Source: Streptomyces sp. NRRL S-37 | Lineage (GTDB): Bacteria > Actinomycetota > Actinomycetes > Streptomycetales > Streptomycetaceae | DNA: 64,000 bases | Assembly: GCF_000721605.1 (NCBI RefSeq) | Contig: NZ_JOIZ01000009.1 | Coordinates: 1-64,000 of the forward strand | Direction of reading: 5' to 3' | In this document: piece after piece, positions 51,846 through 60,957 of the stretch | Numbering within the stretch: position 1 is the stretch's first letter | Layout of the letters: the number at the start of each line of letters is the position of its first letter | Notes under the pieces: model-generated | What the model saw: only the letters and a program-made list of their open reading frames with translations | Told to the model about the DNA's origin: nothing | Database searches by the model: none | Translations under genes and position numbers: made by a program

Positions 51846-52291
51846 TGGACACCGTAGGGCCCTGGTCCCTGGTGCGCTTCGCGCACGTGGCGGGCGCCGC
51901 GCTGTGGGTCGGCGGACAGCTCGCCCTGTCCCTGGTGATCCTGCCGCTCGCCAGGCGCCTGCTCGCCCCCGACGCCAAGGACCGCTTCACCGCCGAGGCG
52001 GGACGCCGGTTCGGGATGCTCACCGGCGCCCTGTTCCTGCCGGTGCAGCTCGGCACGGGCATCGCCATGGCCTGGCACAAGGGCGTCACCTGGGCCTCCC
52101 TCGCCGAACCCGGCTACGGCCGCACCCTGGCCGCCAAACTCGCCCTGTTCGCCGTGGTGATGGCCGCCGCGGCCGGCCACGGCATCGCGCACGCGCGGCA
52201 CCGCGCCGGCCCGGCCCGCGCCCTCGCCGTCGTCTCCCTCGTCGGCTCCCTGGGCGTCGTCCTCCTCGCCACCGCCCTGCCGGCCACCTGA
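51845..52291 (+). CDS. Small CopD-like membrane protein
   Basis: The protein has 148 residues with four membrane helices. Histidines at helix ends (RFAHVAGAALWVGGQ, HKGVTW, AGHGIAHARH) resemble haem or copper ligands of the CopD/DUF4149 type. The GTG start overlaps the nirK stop codon by one base, so it is co-translated with the copper nitrite reductase. A role in copper supply to NirK or in electron transfer is plausible but unproven. Confidence 0.75.
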   Translation: MDTVGPWSLVRFAHVAGAALWVGGQLALSLVILPLARRLLAPDAKDRFTAEAGRRFGMLTGALFLPVQLGTGIAMAWHKGVTWASLAEPGYGRTLAAKLALFAVVMAAAAGHGIAHARHRAGPARALAVVSLVGSLGVVLLATALPAT

Positions 52292-52451
52292 ACGTCCCGC
52301 CGGTAGCGGGGCGGTGTGCCGTCGTCGCCGGTCGCGCCCACGCGGCGGCGGCCCCGCACGCCGTCAAGGCGCCGCCGAAGACCCCCAGGGCCCCTCGGCG
52401 CGGGGCGGGGGGCCGCCCGGCCCATCGCCCCGGCCCCGGGGGCGGCGCAGG

Positions 52452-52480
52452 GTGGAGGAGTACGGGCCGTACTCCTCCAC
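52452..52480. promoter_or_regulatory. 29-bp perfect palindrome before the nitroreductase
   Basis: Arms GTGGAGGAGTACGG (52452-52465) and CCGTACTCCTCCAC (52467-52480) are exact inverted repeats around a single G. It lies 33 bp before the nitroreductase GTG, so it could be an operator that covers the promoter or leader, or a leader RNA hairpin. It does not match the DevR pattern seen before narG. Confidence 0.65.
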
Positions 52481-52512
52481 ACCGGAGGTTCCCCGGACAG
52501 CGAGGAGCCACT

Positions 52513-53547
52513 GTGCAGACCAAGGAGATAGACGCCACCGCCCTGGAGACGCTGCTGGCCGCGGCGGTGGCGGCGCCTTCGATCCACAACACCCAGCCCT
52601 GGCGCTTCGGCTTCGACCTGGGCACCCGGGCGGTCACGGTCCACGCCGACCGCAGCCGGGCCCTGGCGCTGGCCGACCCGCACGGACGCGCCCTGTACCT
52701 GTCCGCCGGTTCGGCCGTCCTCAACCTGCGGGCCGCCGCGGCCCACCTGGGCTGGGAGCCCGTACCGCACCTGCTGCCGGACCCCCGCGATCCCGAACTG
52801 CTGGCCACCGTGCGGCTGACCGTCAGCACGGACCCCTCGCCGGCCCACCGCGCCCTGTACCCGGCCGTGGCACGGCGCCACTCCAGCCGGATGCCGTTCA
52901 CCGGCCGACCGGTGCCCGAACCGGTCGTCGCCGACATGACCGCCGCCGCGCGGGCCGAGGGTGCCCACCTGTACGTCCCGGACATCCTCCAGACCCGCCG
53001 CCTGCTGCGGGTGACGTCGGCGGCCGAACTGCGCAACGCCACGGACGAGGCCCGTACCGCCGAGAGCCGCGCCTGGGTCGCCCCGCCCGGGGCGGGCCCG
53101 TACGGCCTGCCGCTCACCGCCGCCCGCCCGCTGGACGCCGCGGGGCGCATGCCGATGCGCGACTTCACCGGCCGGGTTCCCGTGCCGGGACGGTCACGGA
53201 TGCGGTTCGAACGGCATGCCCAGGTCGCCCTGTTGTGGACCGTCGGCGACCGGCCGCGGGACTGGCTCGCGGCCGGCCAGGCCCTGGAACGCGCGCTGCT
53301 GGTGGCCACCGCGCACGGGGTACGGACCTCACTGCTCCACCAGGCCATGGAGTGGCCGGACCTGCGCGAGGCGATGCGGGTCCCCGGCACCCGGTGGTGC
53401 CGCCCGCAGGTGCTGATCCGCTTCGGCTACGGACCCGAGGCGAAGGGCACCCCGCGCGCCGCGGCACATCCGGCCGGCCCGCCGTCCGCCGCCGCCCGCC
53501 GTTCGGACCTTGATCCGGGGACCGCCGGACCCGGCGACGAGGACTGA
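52513..53547 (+). CDS. Acg-family nitroreductase-like flavoprotein
   Basis: The protein has 344 residues. The FMN-binding nitroreductase start AAAVAAPSIHNTQPWRF lies near residues 13-29, and the second half carries HAQVALLWTVGDRPRDWLAAGQALERALLVATAHGVRTSLLHQAME. This split layout is that of mycobacterial Acg, a DosR-regulon protein made in hypoxia and NO stress, thought to sequester FMN. The last 40 residues are a disordered Pro/Ala tail. A 29-bp palindrome precedes it. GAGGAGCC gives the ribosome site for the GTG. Confidence 0.85.
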   Translation: MQTKEIDATALETLLAAAVAAPSIHNTQPWRFGFDLGTRAVTVHADRSRALALADPHGRALYLSAGSAVLNLRAAAAHLGWEPVPHLLPDPRDPELLATVRLTVSTDPSPAHRALYPAVARRHSSRMPFTGRPVPEPVVADMTAAARAEGAHLYVPDILQTRRLLRVTSAAELRNATDEARTAESRAWVAPPGAGPYGLPLTAARPLDAAGRMPMRDFTGRVPVPGRSRMRFERHAQVALLWTVGDRPRDWLAAGQALERALLVATAHGVRTSLLHQAMEWPDLREAMRVPGTRWCRPQVLIRFGYGPEAKGTPRAAAHPAGPPSAAARRSDLDPGTAGPGDED

Positions 53548-53665
53548 CGGCCCACCCGTCCACCGCCCTCCGCCGCCGATAGTGAGGGCGGGACACCGGG
53601 ACACAGCCCGGGACCCGCGGCGCCGACTGACCCGGGCCGCACCGCGAACAGGGAGGACGGACGGC

Positions 53666-54913
53666 ATGCTCCAGCCGTCGGACAAGTCGAATCGAGCACC
53701 GGAACCCGGTGCGGCCGTGACCGGCCGGGCCTGGCTGATGCTGGCCCTGGCCACGGCCGGCTTCGCCCTCAACTTCTGGGCCTGGGCACTGCTCAGCCCC
53801 CTCGCCCCCCGGCTGCAGGACTCCTTGGACCTGTCGTCGTTCCAGCAGTCGCTGCTGGTGGCGGTCCCCGTCGTGGTCGGCTCCCTGGGCCGCGTCCCGG
53901 TCGGCGCGCTCACCGACCGGTTCGGCGGACGGGTGATGTTCCCGCTGGTCTCGGTGACCACCATCGTGCCCGTGCTCTACCTCGGCCTGGCCGGGCACTC
54001 CTCGCTCGCCGGGCTGCTGATCGGCGGTTTCTTCCTCGGCATCGGCGGCACCTCCTTCGCCGTCGGCGTGCCGTTCGTCAGCGCGTGGTTCCCGCCCGAA
54101 CGCCGGGGCCTGGCCATCGGCGTCTTCGGCGCCGGCATGGGCGGCACCGCGATCAGCGCCCTCACCACGGTCCCGCTGGTCGACGCCCACGGGATGGCCA
54201 ACCCGTTCCTGATCACCTCCGCGGCGCTCGCCGTGTACGCGGTGACCGCCGCCCTGCTGCTGCGCGACGCCCCCGGACGCACCGTGCCGGCCGAGTCGCT
54301 GGCGCGCCGGCTGGCCGCGACCTTCAGGCTGGGCATCACCTGGCAGGCGTCCGCCCTGTACGCGGTGGCCTTCGGCGGCTACGTCGCCTTCTCCGTCTAC
54401 CTGCCCACCTACCTGAAGACCGGTTACGGCCTCGCCCAGGCGGACGCGGCCAACCGGATGGCGGGATTCGTGCTGCTGGCCGTGGCCATGCGGCCGGTCG
54501 GCGGCTGGCTGTCGGACCGCATCGGCCCGGTGCGGGTGCTCGCCGGCACCCTGGCCTTCGTGGTCGCCGGCGCGTTCGCCCAGTCGTTCACCCCCGGCCT
54601 GGTGCCCGCCGGCACCCTCGCGTTCCTCGCCATGGCCGCGGCGCTCGGCGCCGGAAGCGGCGCCGTCTTCGCCCTCGTGGCCCTGCTGACCCCGGCGAAC
54701 AAGGTCGGCTCGGTCACCGGCGTCGTCGGCGCGGCCGGCGGCCTCGGCGGCTTCCTGCCCCCGCTGGTCATGGGCGCTCTGTACGGCGCGTACGGCTCCT
54801 ACGCCGTGGGCCTGGTGCTGCTGGCCCTGGTGGCCGCCGCGGCCCTGGCCTACACCGCGACCGGCGTACGCCGGGGGGCCGCCCGCCGTGTCCCCGCCGC
54901 CCAGCCCAACTGA
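53666..54913 (+). CDS. narK: NarK-type nitrate/nitrite MFS transporter
   Basis: The protein has 415 residues with 12 membrane helices. Nitrate/nitrite porter motifs are GGFFLGIGGTSFAVGVPFVSAWFPPERRGLAIGVFGAGMGGTA near residues 114-155 and KVGSVTGVVGAAGGLGGFLPPL near 346. The conserved TM2 Arg (GSLGRVPVGALTDRFGGR) is present. It brings nitrate in for the cytoplasm-facing NarG and exports nitrite to the outward NirK. GGGAGGA precedes the ATG. Confidence 0.92.
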   Translation: MLQPSDKSNRAPEPGAAVTGRAWLMLALATAGFALNFWAWALLSPLAPRLQDSLDLSSFQQSLLVAVPVVVGSLGRVPVGALTDRFGGRVMFPLVSVTTIVPVLYLGLAGHSSLAGLLIGGFFLGIGGTSFAVGVPFVSAWFPPERRGLAIGVFGAGMGGTAISALTTVPLVDAHGMANPFLITSAALAVYAVTAALLLRDAPGRTVPAESLARRLAATFRLGITWQASALYAVAFGGYVAFSVYLPTYLKTGYGLAQADAANRMAGFVLLAVAMRPVGGWLSDRIGPVRVLAGTLAFVVAGAFAQSFTPGLVPAGTLAFLAMAAALGAGSGAVFALVALLTPANKVGSVTGVVGAAGGLGGFLPPLVMGALYGAYGSYAVGLVLLALVAAAALAYTATGVRRGAARRVPAAQPN

Positions 54914-54943
54914 CCGCCACCACCTGCCCCGAGGAGCACCGTC

Positions 54944-55417
54944 ATGTGCGAGTACTGCGGCTGCCAGTCCCTGACCGCGATCGACGACCTCACCCGCGAG
55001 CACGACGCGGTGGTGGACCTGATCAGCCACGTCCGGGACGCCCACCGGGCCGGCGACACCGGTCTGATGGCCCGGCTGGCCCGGCGGATCGGCGCCGTGC
55101 TGGAGCCCCACACCCAGGTCGAGGAGCACGGGCTGTTCCCCGCCCTCGCCGGCGAGTTCCCCGAGCAGATGGCCGCGCTCGAGGCGGAACACCGCCTCGT
55201 CGAGGCCGTACTGGAGGAGGCCGCGGCCGGCACACCGGAGGACGTCACCTGGCCGGACCGGCTGATCCGGGCGCTCGACCTGCTGCGTGAGCACATCCTC
55301 AAGGAACAGGACGGTGTCTTCCCGGCCGCGCTGGCGGCCCTGTCGACCGAGCAGTGGGAGGAGATCGAGGCGGTGCGCGCCCGCGTCGGCACGCGCAGGG
55401 AGCAGCCGGCGGGCTGA
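54944..55417 (+). CDS. Hemerythrin HHE-domain protein
   Basis: The protein has 157 residues. Di-iron ligands are visible in DLTREHDAVVDLISHV (His/Glu), VLEPHTQVEEHGLFPAL, AEHRLVEAVLEE and REHILKEQDGVFPAAL. A Cys-rich N-terminus (MCEYCGCQS) is present in many such proteins near nitrate or NO genes. It likely binds oxygen or NO and protects or senses in this island. GAGGAGCACC lies before the ATG. Confidence 0.9.
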   Translation: MCEYCGCQSLTAIDDLTREHDAVVDLISHVRDAHRAGDTGLMARLARRIGAVLEPHTQVEEHGLFPALAGEFPEQMAALEAEHRLVEAVLEEAAAGTPEDVTWPDRLIRALDLLREHILKEQDGVFPAALAALSTEQWEEIEAVRARVGTRREQPAG

Positions 55418-55420
55418 GAC

Positions 55421-55465
55421 CGCCCCGTGCCCCGGCCGGACGGGTGTTCGGCCGGGGCACGGGCG
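55421..55465. terminator. Bidirectional terminator hairpin
   Basis: CCCCGTGCCCCGGCCG on the left pairs with CGGCCGGGGCACGGG on the right with one bulged base and a loop of about nine nucleotides. It lies between the converging hemerythrin and serine-hydrolase genes. Confidence 0.8.
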
Positions 55466-55483
55466 TGCGGTGGCCCGCCGGTA

Positions 55484-56746
<1,263 letters not shown>

Positions 56747-56936
56747 TCAACTCCCTTTGTCCGTAGGAAAGTCGGAGAAGTCACCGGCGGCCGGGGCGGC
56801 ACCTGGGGCATCGTAGTGCACCATCGGCCGCCCGCCGGGCACCAGGAACTTGTTCACCACACCTGTGACACCGAGCGGTCGAAACGTTGTGACACCAGGG
56901 ATGTTCCGGGCCCCGTCCCTCTCCGTGCCGGGAGGA

Positions 56937-57350
56937 TCAGGAGCGCCCGGCGCGGTACAGGCCCCGGCCGCAGCGCCGGATGCGGGAGGTGCCGACGAGG
57001 CGGCCGAGGGTGCCGCGGACCGCGTTGACGCTTCCGCTGCCGGTGTCCCGGCCGAGGGCCGCCGCCACATCGCGGGCCCGTACGCCGGCGCCCCCCACCG
57101 TGGTGAAGCAGTCGAGGATCCGCTCGGTGAGCCGGCCGTACTTCTTCTGCCCGCCCGCGCCCGCGTCGGCGGGGCCGCGCATCAGGACCTGGAGGGCGCC
57201 GAGAGCCCGTTGAACGGAGTCCACGTGGGCCACGACGGCGGCCGGTTCCCGCTCCAGGGCCTGCTTCCGCGTCTTCAGGCGGTCCAGGTCCTCCTGGAGG
57301 CTTTCAGCGGTGACCTCGACGGTGTGCGCCGTGCGGGCTCCGGAGGGCAT
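56937..57350 (-). CDS. Small coiled-coil/winged-helix-like protein
   Basis: The protein has 137 residues. A coiled-coil segment (SLQEDLDRLKTRKQALEREPAAVVAHVDSVQRAL) is followed by RLTERILDCFTTVGGAGVRARDVAAALGRDTGSGSVNAVRGTLGRLV, which resembles a winged helix. An Arg-rich end, RRCGRGLYRAGRS, follows. Similar proteins in streptomycetes are unnamed. GGGGAACAC precedes the ATG. It may bind DNA. No partner is evident. Confidence 0.65.
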   Translation of the reverse strand: MPSGARTAHTVEVTAESLQEDLDRLKTRKQALEREPAAVVAHVDSVQRALGALQVLMRGPADAGAGGQKKYGRLTERILDCFTTVGGAGVRARDVAAALGRDTGSGSVNAVRGTLGRLVGTSRIRRCGRGLYRAGRS

Positions 57351-57450
57351 GTGTTCCCCTCGTCCCCGGCCTTCCCACCGCGGCTTGTCGCCGGCGGCGT
57401 CGGCACCGTTGCGGCACGGACGGGAGCTGCTGCGGGCGCCGGGGACCGGG

Positions 57451-58197
57451 TCAGCGCGTGTGGGCGGCCATCCAGTCGGCATAACGGGTGGGGGCGAGAC
57501 GGGCGTCGTCCTTGCCGGTGAGGACGTCCCCGCTGACGGCACCGAACATGCCGGCGCCGTCGTCCCTGACCACCGTGTGACGGGTGTCGCCACGGGCCTC
57601 CAGGGTGATCCGGCCCAGTTCGTCGAGGGGAAGGACCTCGGGGCCCGCGATGTTGCGGATTCCTCCCAGCGGGGCGCCCGCGGCCACCGAGGCGACCGCG
57701 TCGGCCACGTCCTCGGCGGCGATGACCTGGACCGGGGTGCCGGGCAGTCGGACGGTGTCCCCTTCGGTGGTCCAGGACAGGATCGCGTCCACGAACTCCA
57801 TGAACTGGGTGGCGCGCACGATGGAGTACGGGACCGGCCCGGCGGCCAGGAGCTCCTCCTGCAGGGCCTTCGCCCGGTAGTAGTCCAGCTCCGGCACCCG
57901 GTCCACACCGACGATGGAGAGGATGACGAAGTGACGCGCTCCGGCCTTCTCCGCGGCGGCCAGCAGCTTCTCCATCGAGGTCCGGAAGAAACCGGGTGAG
58001 GCCTCGTCGAAGGTGGGGGAGTTCGTCAGGTTGACGATCACGTCGGCGCCCGCGGCGGCCTCCTCCAGCCCCTCACCGGTGAGCACGTCCACCCCGGTCG
58101 AGAGCGAGTGCGGCACCGCTTCGTGACCGGCGGCGTTCAGCTTCTCGACGACCTTCGACCCGATCAGCCCGGTACCGCCGAAGACTGCGATGCGCAT
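57451..58197 (-). CDS. NmrA-like NAD(P)-binding oxidoreductase/epimerase
   Basis: The protein has 248 residues. NAD(P)-binding VFGGTGLIGSKVVEKL lies at residues 5-20, IVNLTNSPTF near 55, HFVILSIVGVDR near 91 and YYRAKALQEELL near 105 (Tyr-x-x-x-Lys). It belongs to the atypical SDR/NmrA group. Together with the carboxymuconolactone-decarboxylase-like protein and the ECF41 sigma factor nearby it forms the usual COE (carboxymuconolactone decarboxylase, oxidoreductase, epimerase) set regulated by that sigma family. The substrate is unknown. Confidence 0.88.
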   Translation of the reverse strand: MRIAVFGGTGLIGSKVVEKLNAAGHEAVPHSLSTGVDVLTGEGLEEAAAGADVIVNLTNSPTFDEASPGFFRTSMEKLLAAAEKAGARHFVILSIVGVDRVPELDYYRAKALQEELLAAGPVPYSIVRATQFMEFVDAILSWTTEGDTVRLPGTPVQVIAAEDVADAVASVAAGAPLGGIRNIAGPEVLPLDELGRITLEARGDTRHTVVRDDGAGMFGAVSGDVLTGKDDARLAPTRYADWMAAHTR

Positions 58198-58587
58198 GGT
58201 GTGTCCTTCCGGGAAGGAACGACAGGGTGTTGGCGGCCTGTCCGGCAACACGTTAGTGCCACTGCCGCGGCAGGCAAGGCGGAGCGCGCGTGTGACGCCG
58301 GAAGGCGGACCGTCCGGGTGACTGTCCGCCTACTGCCCTGGCCTCTGCTCGCTGAGTCAGCAGAGGCCAGGGCCGGACACCTCGTAGTGGATGTCCTTCA
58401 GCGTGGTGGCGAAGGCCGCGACGGCACCGGCGAGGGCCTCGCGCCGGGCGCCGTCGGCCTGTCTTCCGCGCGCACCGTGTCGCCCCGGATCCGCACCCGG
58501 CCGGCGCCGGACGGCGGCCACGGGGTGCGAACACGCCGCCGCCCGCGCCGGTTCCCGGCTTCGTCCGCCGGTGCCGGGAGGGGTGTC
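58198..58587 (-). other. 390-bp gap, possible decayed gene tail
   Basis: Near 58363-58470 on the minus strand a frame reads ALAGAVAAFATTLKDIHYEV and then stops, which looks like the end of a protein with helical content (NTF2/SnoaL-like at best). No start codon or ribosome site is seen upstream. I regard it as a possible remnant and assign no gene. Confidence 0.3.
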
Positions 58588-59061
58588 TCAGCCGAACTGG
58601 CCGGGCTGGTAGTCGCCGGCGGGCTGCTGGTTGATGACGTTGACGCGGTTGTAGGCGTTGATGATCGCGATCAGCGAGATCAGCGCGGCGAGTTGGTCCT
58701 CGTCGAAGTGCTTGGCGGCGTTCGCCCAGGCCTCGTCCGTGACACCGCCGGCGGCGTCCGCGATACGGGTCCCCTGCTCGGCCAGCTCCAGGGCGGCGCG
58801 CTCGGCCTCGGTGAAGACCTTGGCCTCACGCCACGCGGCCACCAGGTTGAGACGCTGCTGGGTCTCGCCCGCGGCGGTGGCGTCCTTGGTGTGCATGTCG
58901 GTGCAGAAGCCGCAGCCGTTGATCTGGCTGGCGCGGATCTTCACCAGTTCCTGGGTCGTGACCGGCAGCGTCGAGTCGTGCACCGCCTTGTTCGCCGAGT
59001 TGATGTGCTTGAGCACCTTGCCGGCGAGCGCGTTGCCGAAGAAGTCGATGCGAGTGTCCAT
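58588..59061 (-). CDS. Carboxymuconolactone decarboxylase/AhpD-like protein
   Basis: The protein has 157 residues. AhpD-type active site Cys50-Gly-Phe-Cys53-xxx-His57 lies in INGCGFCTDMH, with LVKIRASQ before it and LISLIAIINAYNRVNV later. It is typical of the COE proteins linked to ECF41 sigma factors. It probably carries peroxidase or thiol-redox activity. A TGTCACA-type promoter lies 58 bp upstream. GGAGGATGG precedes the ATG. Confidence 0.9.
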   Translation of the reverse strand: MDTRIDFFGNALAGKVLKHINSANKAVHDSTLPVTTQELVKIRASQINGCGFCTDMHTKDATAAGETQQRLNLVAAWREAKVFTEAERAALELAEQGTRIADAAGGVTDEAWANAAKHFDEDQLAALISLIAIINAYNRVNVINQQPAGDYQPGQFG

Positions 59062-59098
59062 GGGGGATCCATCCTCCGTAGTGCGGTTACACCCGGAT

Positions 59099-59125
59099 GA
59101 CCGGGACGGGGTGGCTTCTGTGACA
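59099..59125 (-). promoter_or_regulatory. ECF41-type promoter before the AhpD-like gene
   Basis: On the minus strand TGTCACA (59125-59119) is followed after 16 bases by GGTC (59102-59099). The reported ECF41 promoter is TGTCACA with CGTC at -10, so one base differs. It is placed about 38 bp before the start codon, which fits. A second TGTCACA lies at 61941-61935, upstream of the sigma gene itself. Confidence 0.55.
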
Positions 59126-59239
59126 GCGGTCCGGTGTGACGTGCGTCACTGCCTGGGTGTCCGCGTGTTCCGGCCGGCACGGTGGCGGACGATGTGCGGC
59201 CGGCCCGCCGCTTCCGGGCTCTTGACGCTCCGGGGTGCT

Positions 59240-59285
59240 GAAAATATCTTTCGCTTCCAAGTGGAACTCAGGAAAGAAAATTTCC
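59240..59285. promoter_or_regulatory. Two GAAA-N5-TTTC operators before the PTS gene
   Basis: GAAAATATCTTTC at 59240-59252 and GGAAAGAAAATTTCC at 59271-59285 share the inverted repeat GAAA-N5-TTTC. Their centres are 32 bp apart, close to three helical turns. They stand in a strikingly A/T-rich island 45-90 bp before the PTS start. RpiR/MurR-type or similar sugar regulators bind such pairs. No candidate regulator is in the window. Confidence 0.6.
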
Positions 59286-59328
59286 AAGACGCGCCGGCTC
59301 CCCCCTCACAGCAAGGCATGACCGCACC

Positions 59329-60837
59329 ATGAGCGAAGAGAACAAGCATCACGCCACCGCCGCCGCCCTCCTCCCCCTGGTCGGAGGCGCGGGGAACGTG
59401 ACGTCGGTGGCCCACTGCATGACCCGTCTCAGACTGGGGCTGCGCGACCGGTCCCTCGTGCAGGACGAGCGGCTCAAGGCCCTTCCCGCGGTCATGGGGG
59501 TCGTCGAGGACGACACCTACCAGATCGTGCTGGGGCCGGGGGCGGTGGCGCGCGTCACCCCGGAGTTCGAGGCCCTGGTCGAGGCGGAGAGGGCCGGGGC
59601 CGCGACGGCGTCCCCCGCCCCGGACCGCGGGGGCGACCCCGTGACGGCCGAGGCGCTCGCCGAACGGGGAGCGGCGCTCCGGGCGGAGCGGAAGGCGAGG
59701 AACGCCACGCCGTTCAAGCTGTTCCTGCGCCGCGTCGCGAACATCTTCGTGCCGCTGATCCCCGCGCTCATCGGCTGCGGCATCATCGCCGGCCTGAACG
59801 GCCTGCTGGTCAACCTGCACTGGCTGCCGGGGATCACCCCGGCCCTGACCGCCCTGGCGTCCGGATTCATGGCCCTGATCGCCGTCTTCGTCGGCCACAA
59901 CACGGCCAAGGAGTTCGGCGGTACGCCGATCCTGGGCGGTGCCGTCGCGTCGGTCGTCGTCTACGCGGGAGTGGCGGACGTCGAGGCGTTCGGCCGGCAC
60001 CTCTCACCGGGACAGGGCGGCGTGCTCGGTGCCCTGGGTGCCGCGTGGCTCGGCGCGCACGTGGAGAAGTGGTGCCGGCGCCGGGTGCCCGAGGCCGTCG
60101 ACGTCCTGGTCACGCCCACCGTCACCGTGCTCGTGGCCGGACTGGCGACCCTGTTCGGGCTGATGTTCCTCGCCGGCGAGGTGTCCGCCTGGATCGGCGA
60201 CGCCGCCGACTGGCTGCTGTCCCACGGTGGCGCGGGCGCCGGGTTCCTTCTCGGGGGCCTCTTCCTGCCGCTGGTCATGCTGGGCCTGCACCAGGCCCTG
60301 ATCCCCATCCACACCACCCTCATCGAGGGCGCCGGCTTCACCGTCCTGCTGCCGATCCTCGCGATGGCGGGTGCGGGACAGGTCGGTGCGGCGATCGCGG
60401 TCTACTGCCGGCTGCCGCACAACACCTCGGTCCGTACGACCGTCAAGTCCGCGCTCTGGCCCGGCCTTCTCGGCGTCGGAGAGCCCCTCATCTACGGCGT
60501 GTCCCTCCCCCTGGGGCGTCCGTTCGTCACCGCCTGCGCGGGCGGAGCCTTCGGCGGCGCGTTCGTCGGCCTCTTCAACCAGCTGGGCACGGACGTCGGT
60601 TCGACCGCGATCGGTCCCTCGGGGTGGGCCCTGTTCCCCCTCCTCGACGGCAACCACGGCCTGGGGCGGACGGTCGCCGTCTACACCGCCGGTCTGATCG
60701 TCGGGTACGTGACGGGCTTCCTCGCCACCTACTGCTTCGGCTTCACGAAGACCATGCTCGCGGAACTCGACAAGGCACCCGCCTCCCCGGCGGAGGGACG
60801 GCCCGTCCCCGCGGACCGGGCCGCCGAGAAGGTCTGA
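59329..60837 (+). CDS. PTS permease EIIBC (MurNAc/beta-glucoside/sucrose class)
   Basis: The protein has 502 residues. The N-terminal EIIB domain has phospho-acceptor Cys30 in TSVAHCMTRLRLGL. The EIIC domain has about ten membrane helices, with FVPLIPALIGCGIIAGLNGLL near 140, LGLHQALIPIHTTLIEGAG near 322 and GVGEPLIYGVSLPLGRPF near 383 (the conserved GEP and His region). No EIIA domain is attached, so it needs an EIIA elsewhere, as MurP does. Substrate may be N-acetylmuramic acid or a glucoside. No etherase or hydrolase is adjacent to decide. Operators precede it. Confidence 0.88.
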   Translation: MSEENKHHATAAALLPLVGGAGNVTSVAHCMTRLRLGLRDRSLVQDERLKALPAVMGVVEDDTYQIVLGPGAVARVTPEFEALVEAERAGAATASPAPDRGGDPVTAEALAERGAALRAERKARNATPFKLFLRRVANIFVPLIPALIGCGIIAGLNGLLVNLHWLPGITPALTALASGFMALIAVFVGHNTAKEFGGTPILGGAVASVVVYAGVADVEAFGRHLSPGQGGVLGALGAAWLGAHVEKWCRRRVPEAVDVLVTPTVTVLVAGLATLFGLMFLAGEVSAWIGDAADWLLSHGGAGAGFLLGGLFLPLVMLGLHQALIPIHTTLIEGAGFTVLLPILAMAGAGQVGAAIAVYCRLPHNTSVRTTVKSALWPGLLGVGEPLIYGVSLPLGRPFVTACAGGAFGGAFVGLFNQLGTDVGSTAIGPSGWALFPLLDGNHGLGRTVAVYTAGLIVGYVTGFLATYCFGFTKTMLAELDKAPASPAEGRPVPADRAAEKV

Positions 60838-60860
60838 CCCGGTCCCGGAACGGGCCGGTA
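60837..60860. terminator. Weak hairpin between convergent genes
   Basis: ACCCGGTCCCG and CGGGCCGGT surround GAA and can pair with one bulge or mismatch. It begins at the PTS stop codon and faces the converging sigma-factor gene about 100 bp away. Confidence 0.4.
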
Positions 60861-60957
60861 CGACGGGGGATTCCGTACGACGCGGCCGGCGCGGACACGC
60901 TTCGAGCACGGCGGCCCGGCACGGGCAGGTCCCGGGGAGTCCGGGCCCGGAAGCGGT

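Noticed and set aside
53600..53640. DevR-like GGGAC repeats before narK
   Set aside because: Several GGGAC runs occur, but none has the inverted right half at the correct spacing, and such runs are expected by chance in this GC content.
58253..58534. Gene between the NmrA-like and AhpD-like genes
   Set aside because: Composition is Arg/Pro-rich with no motif. A short frame end nearby looks like a remnant at most.
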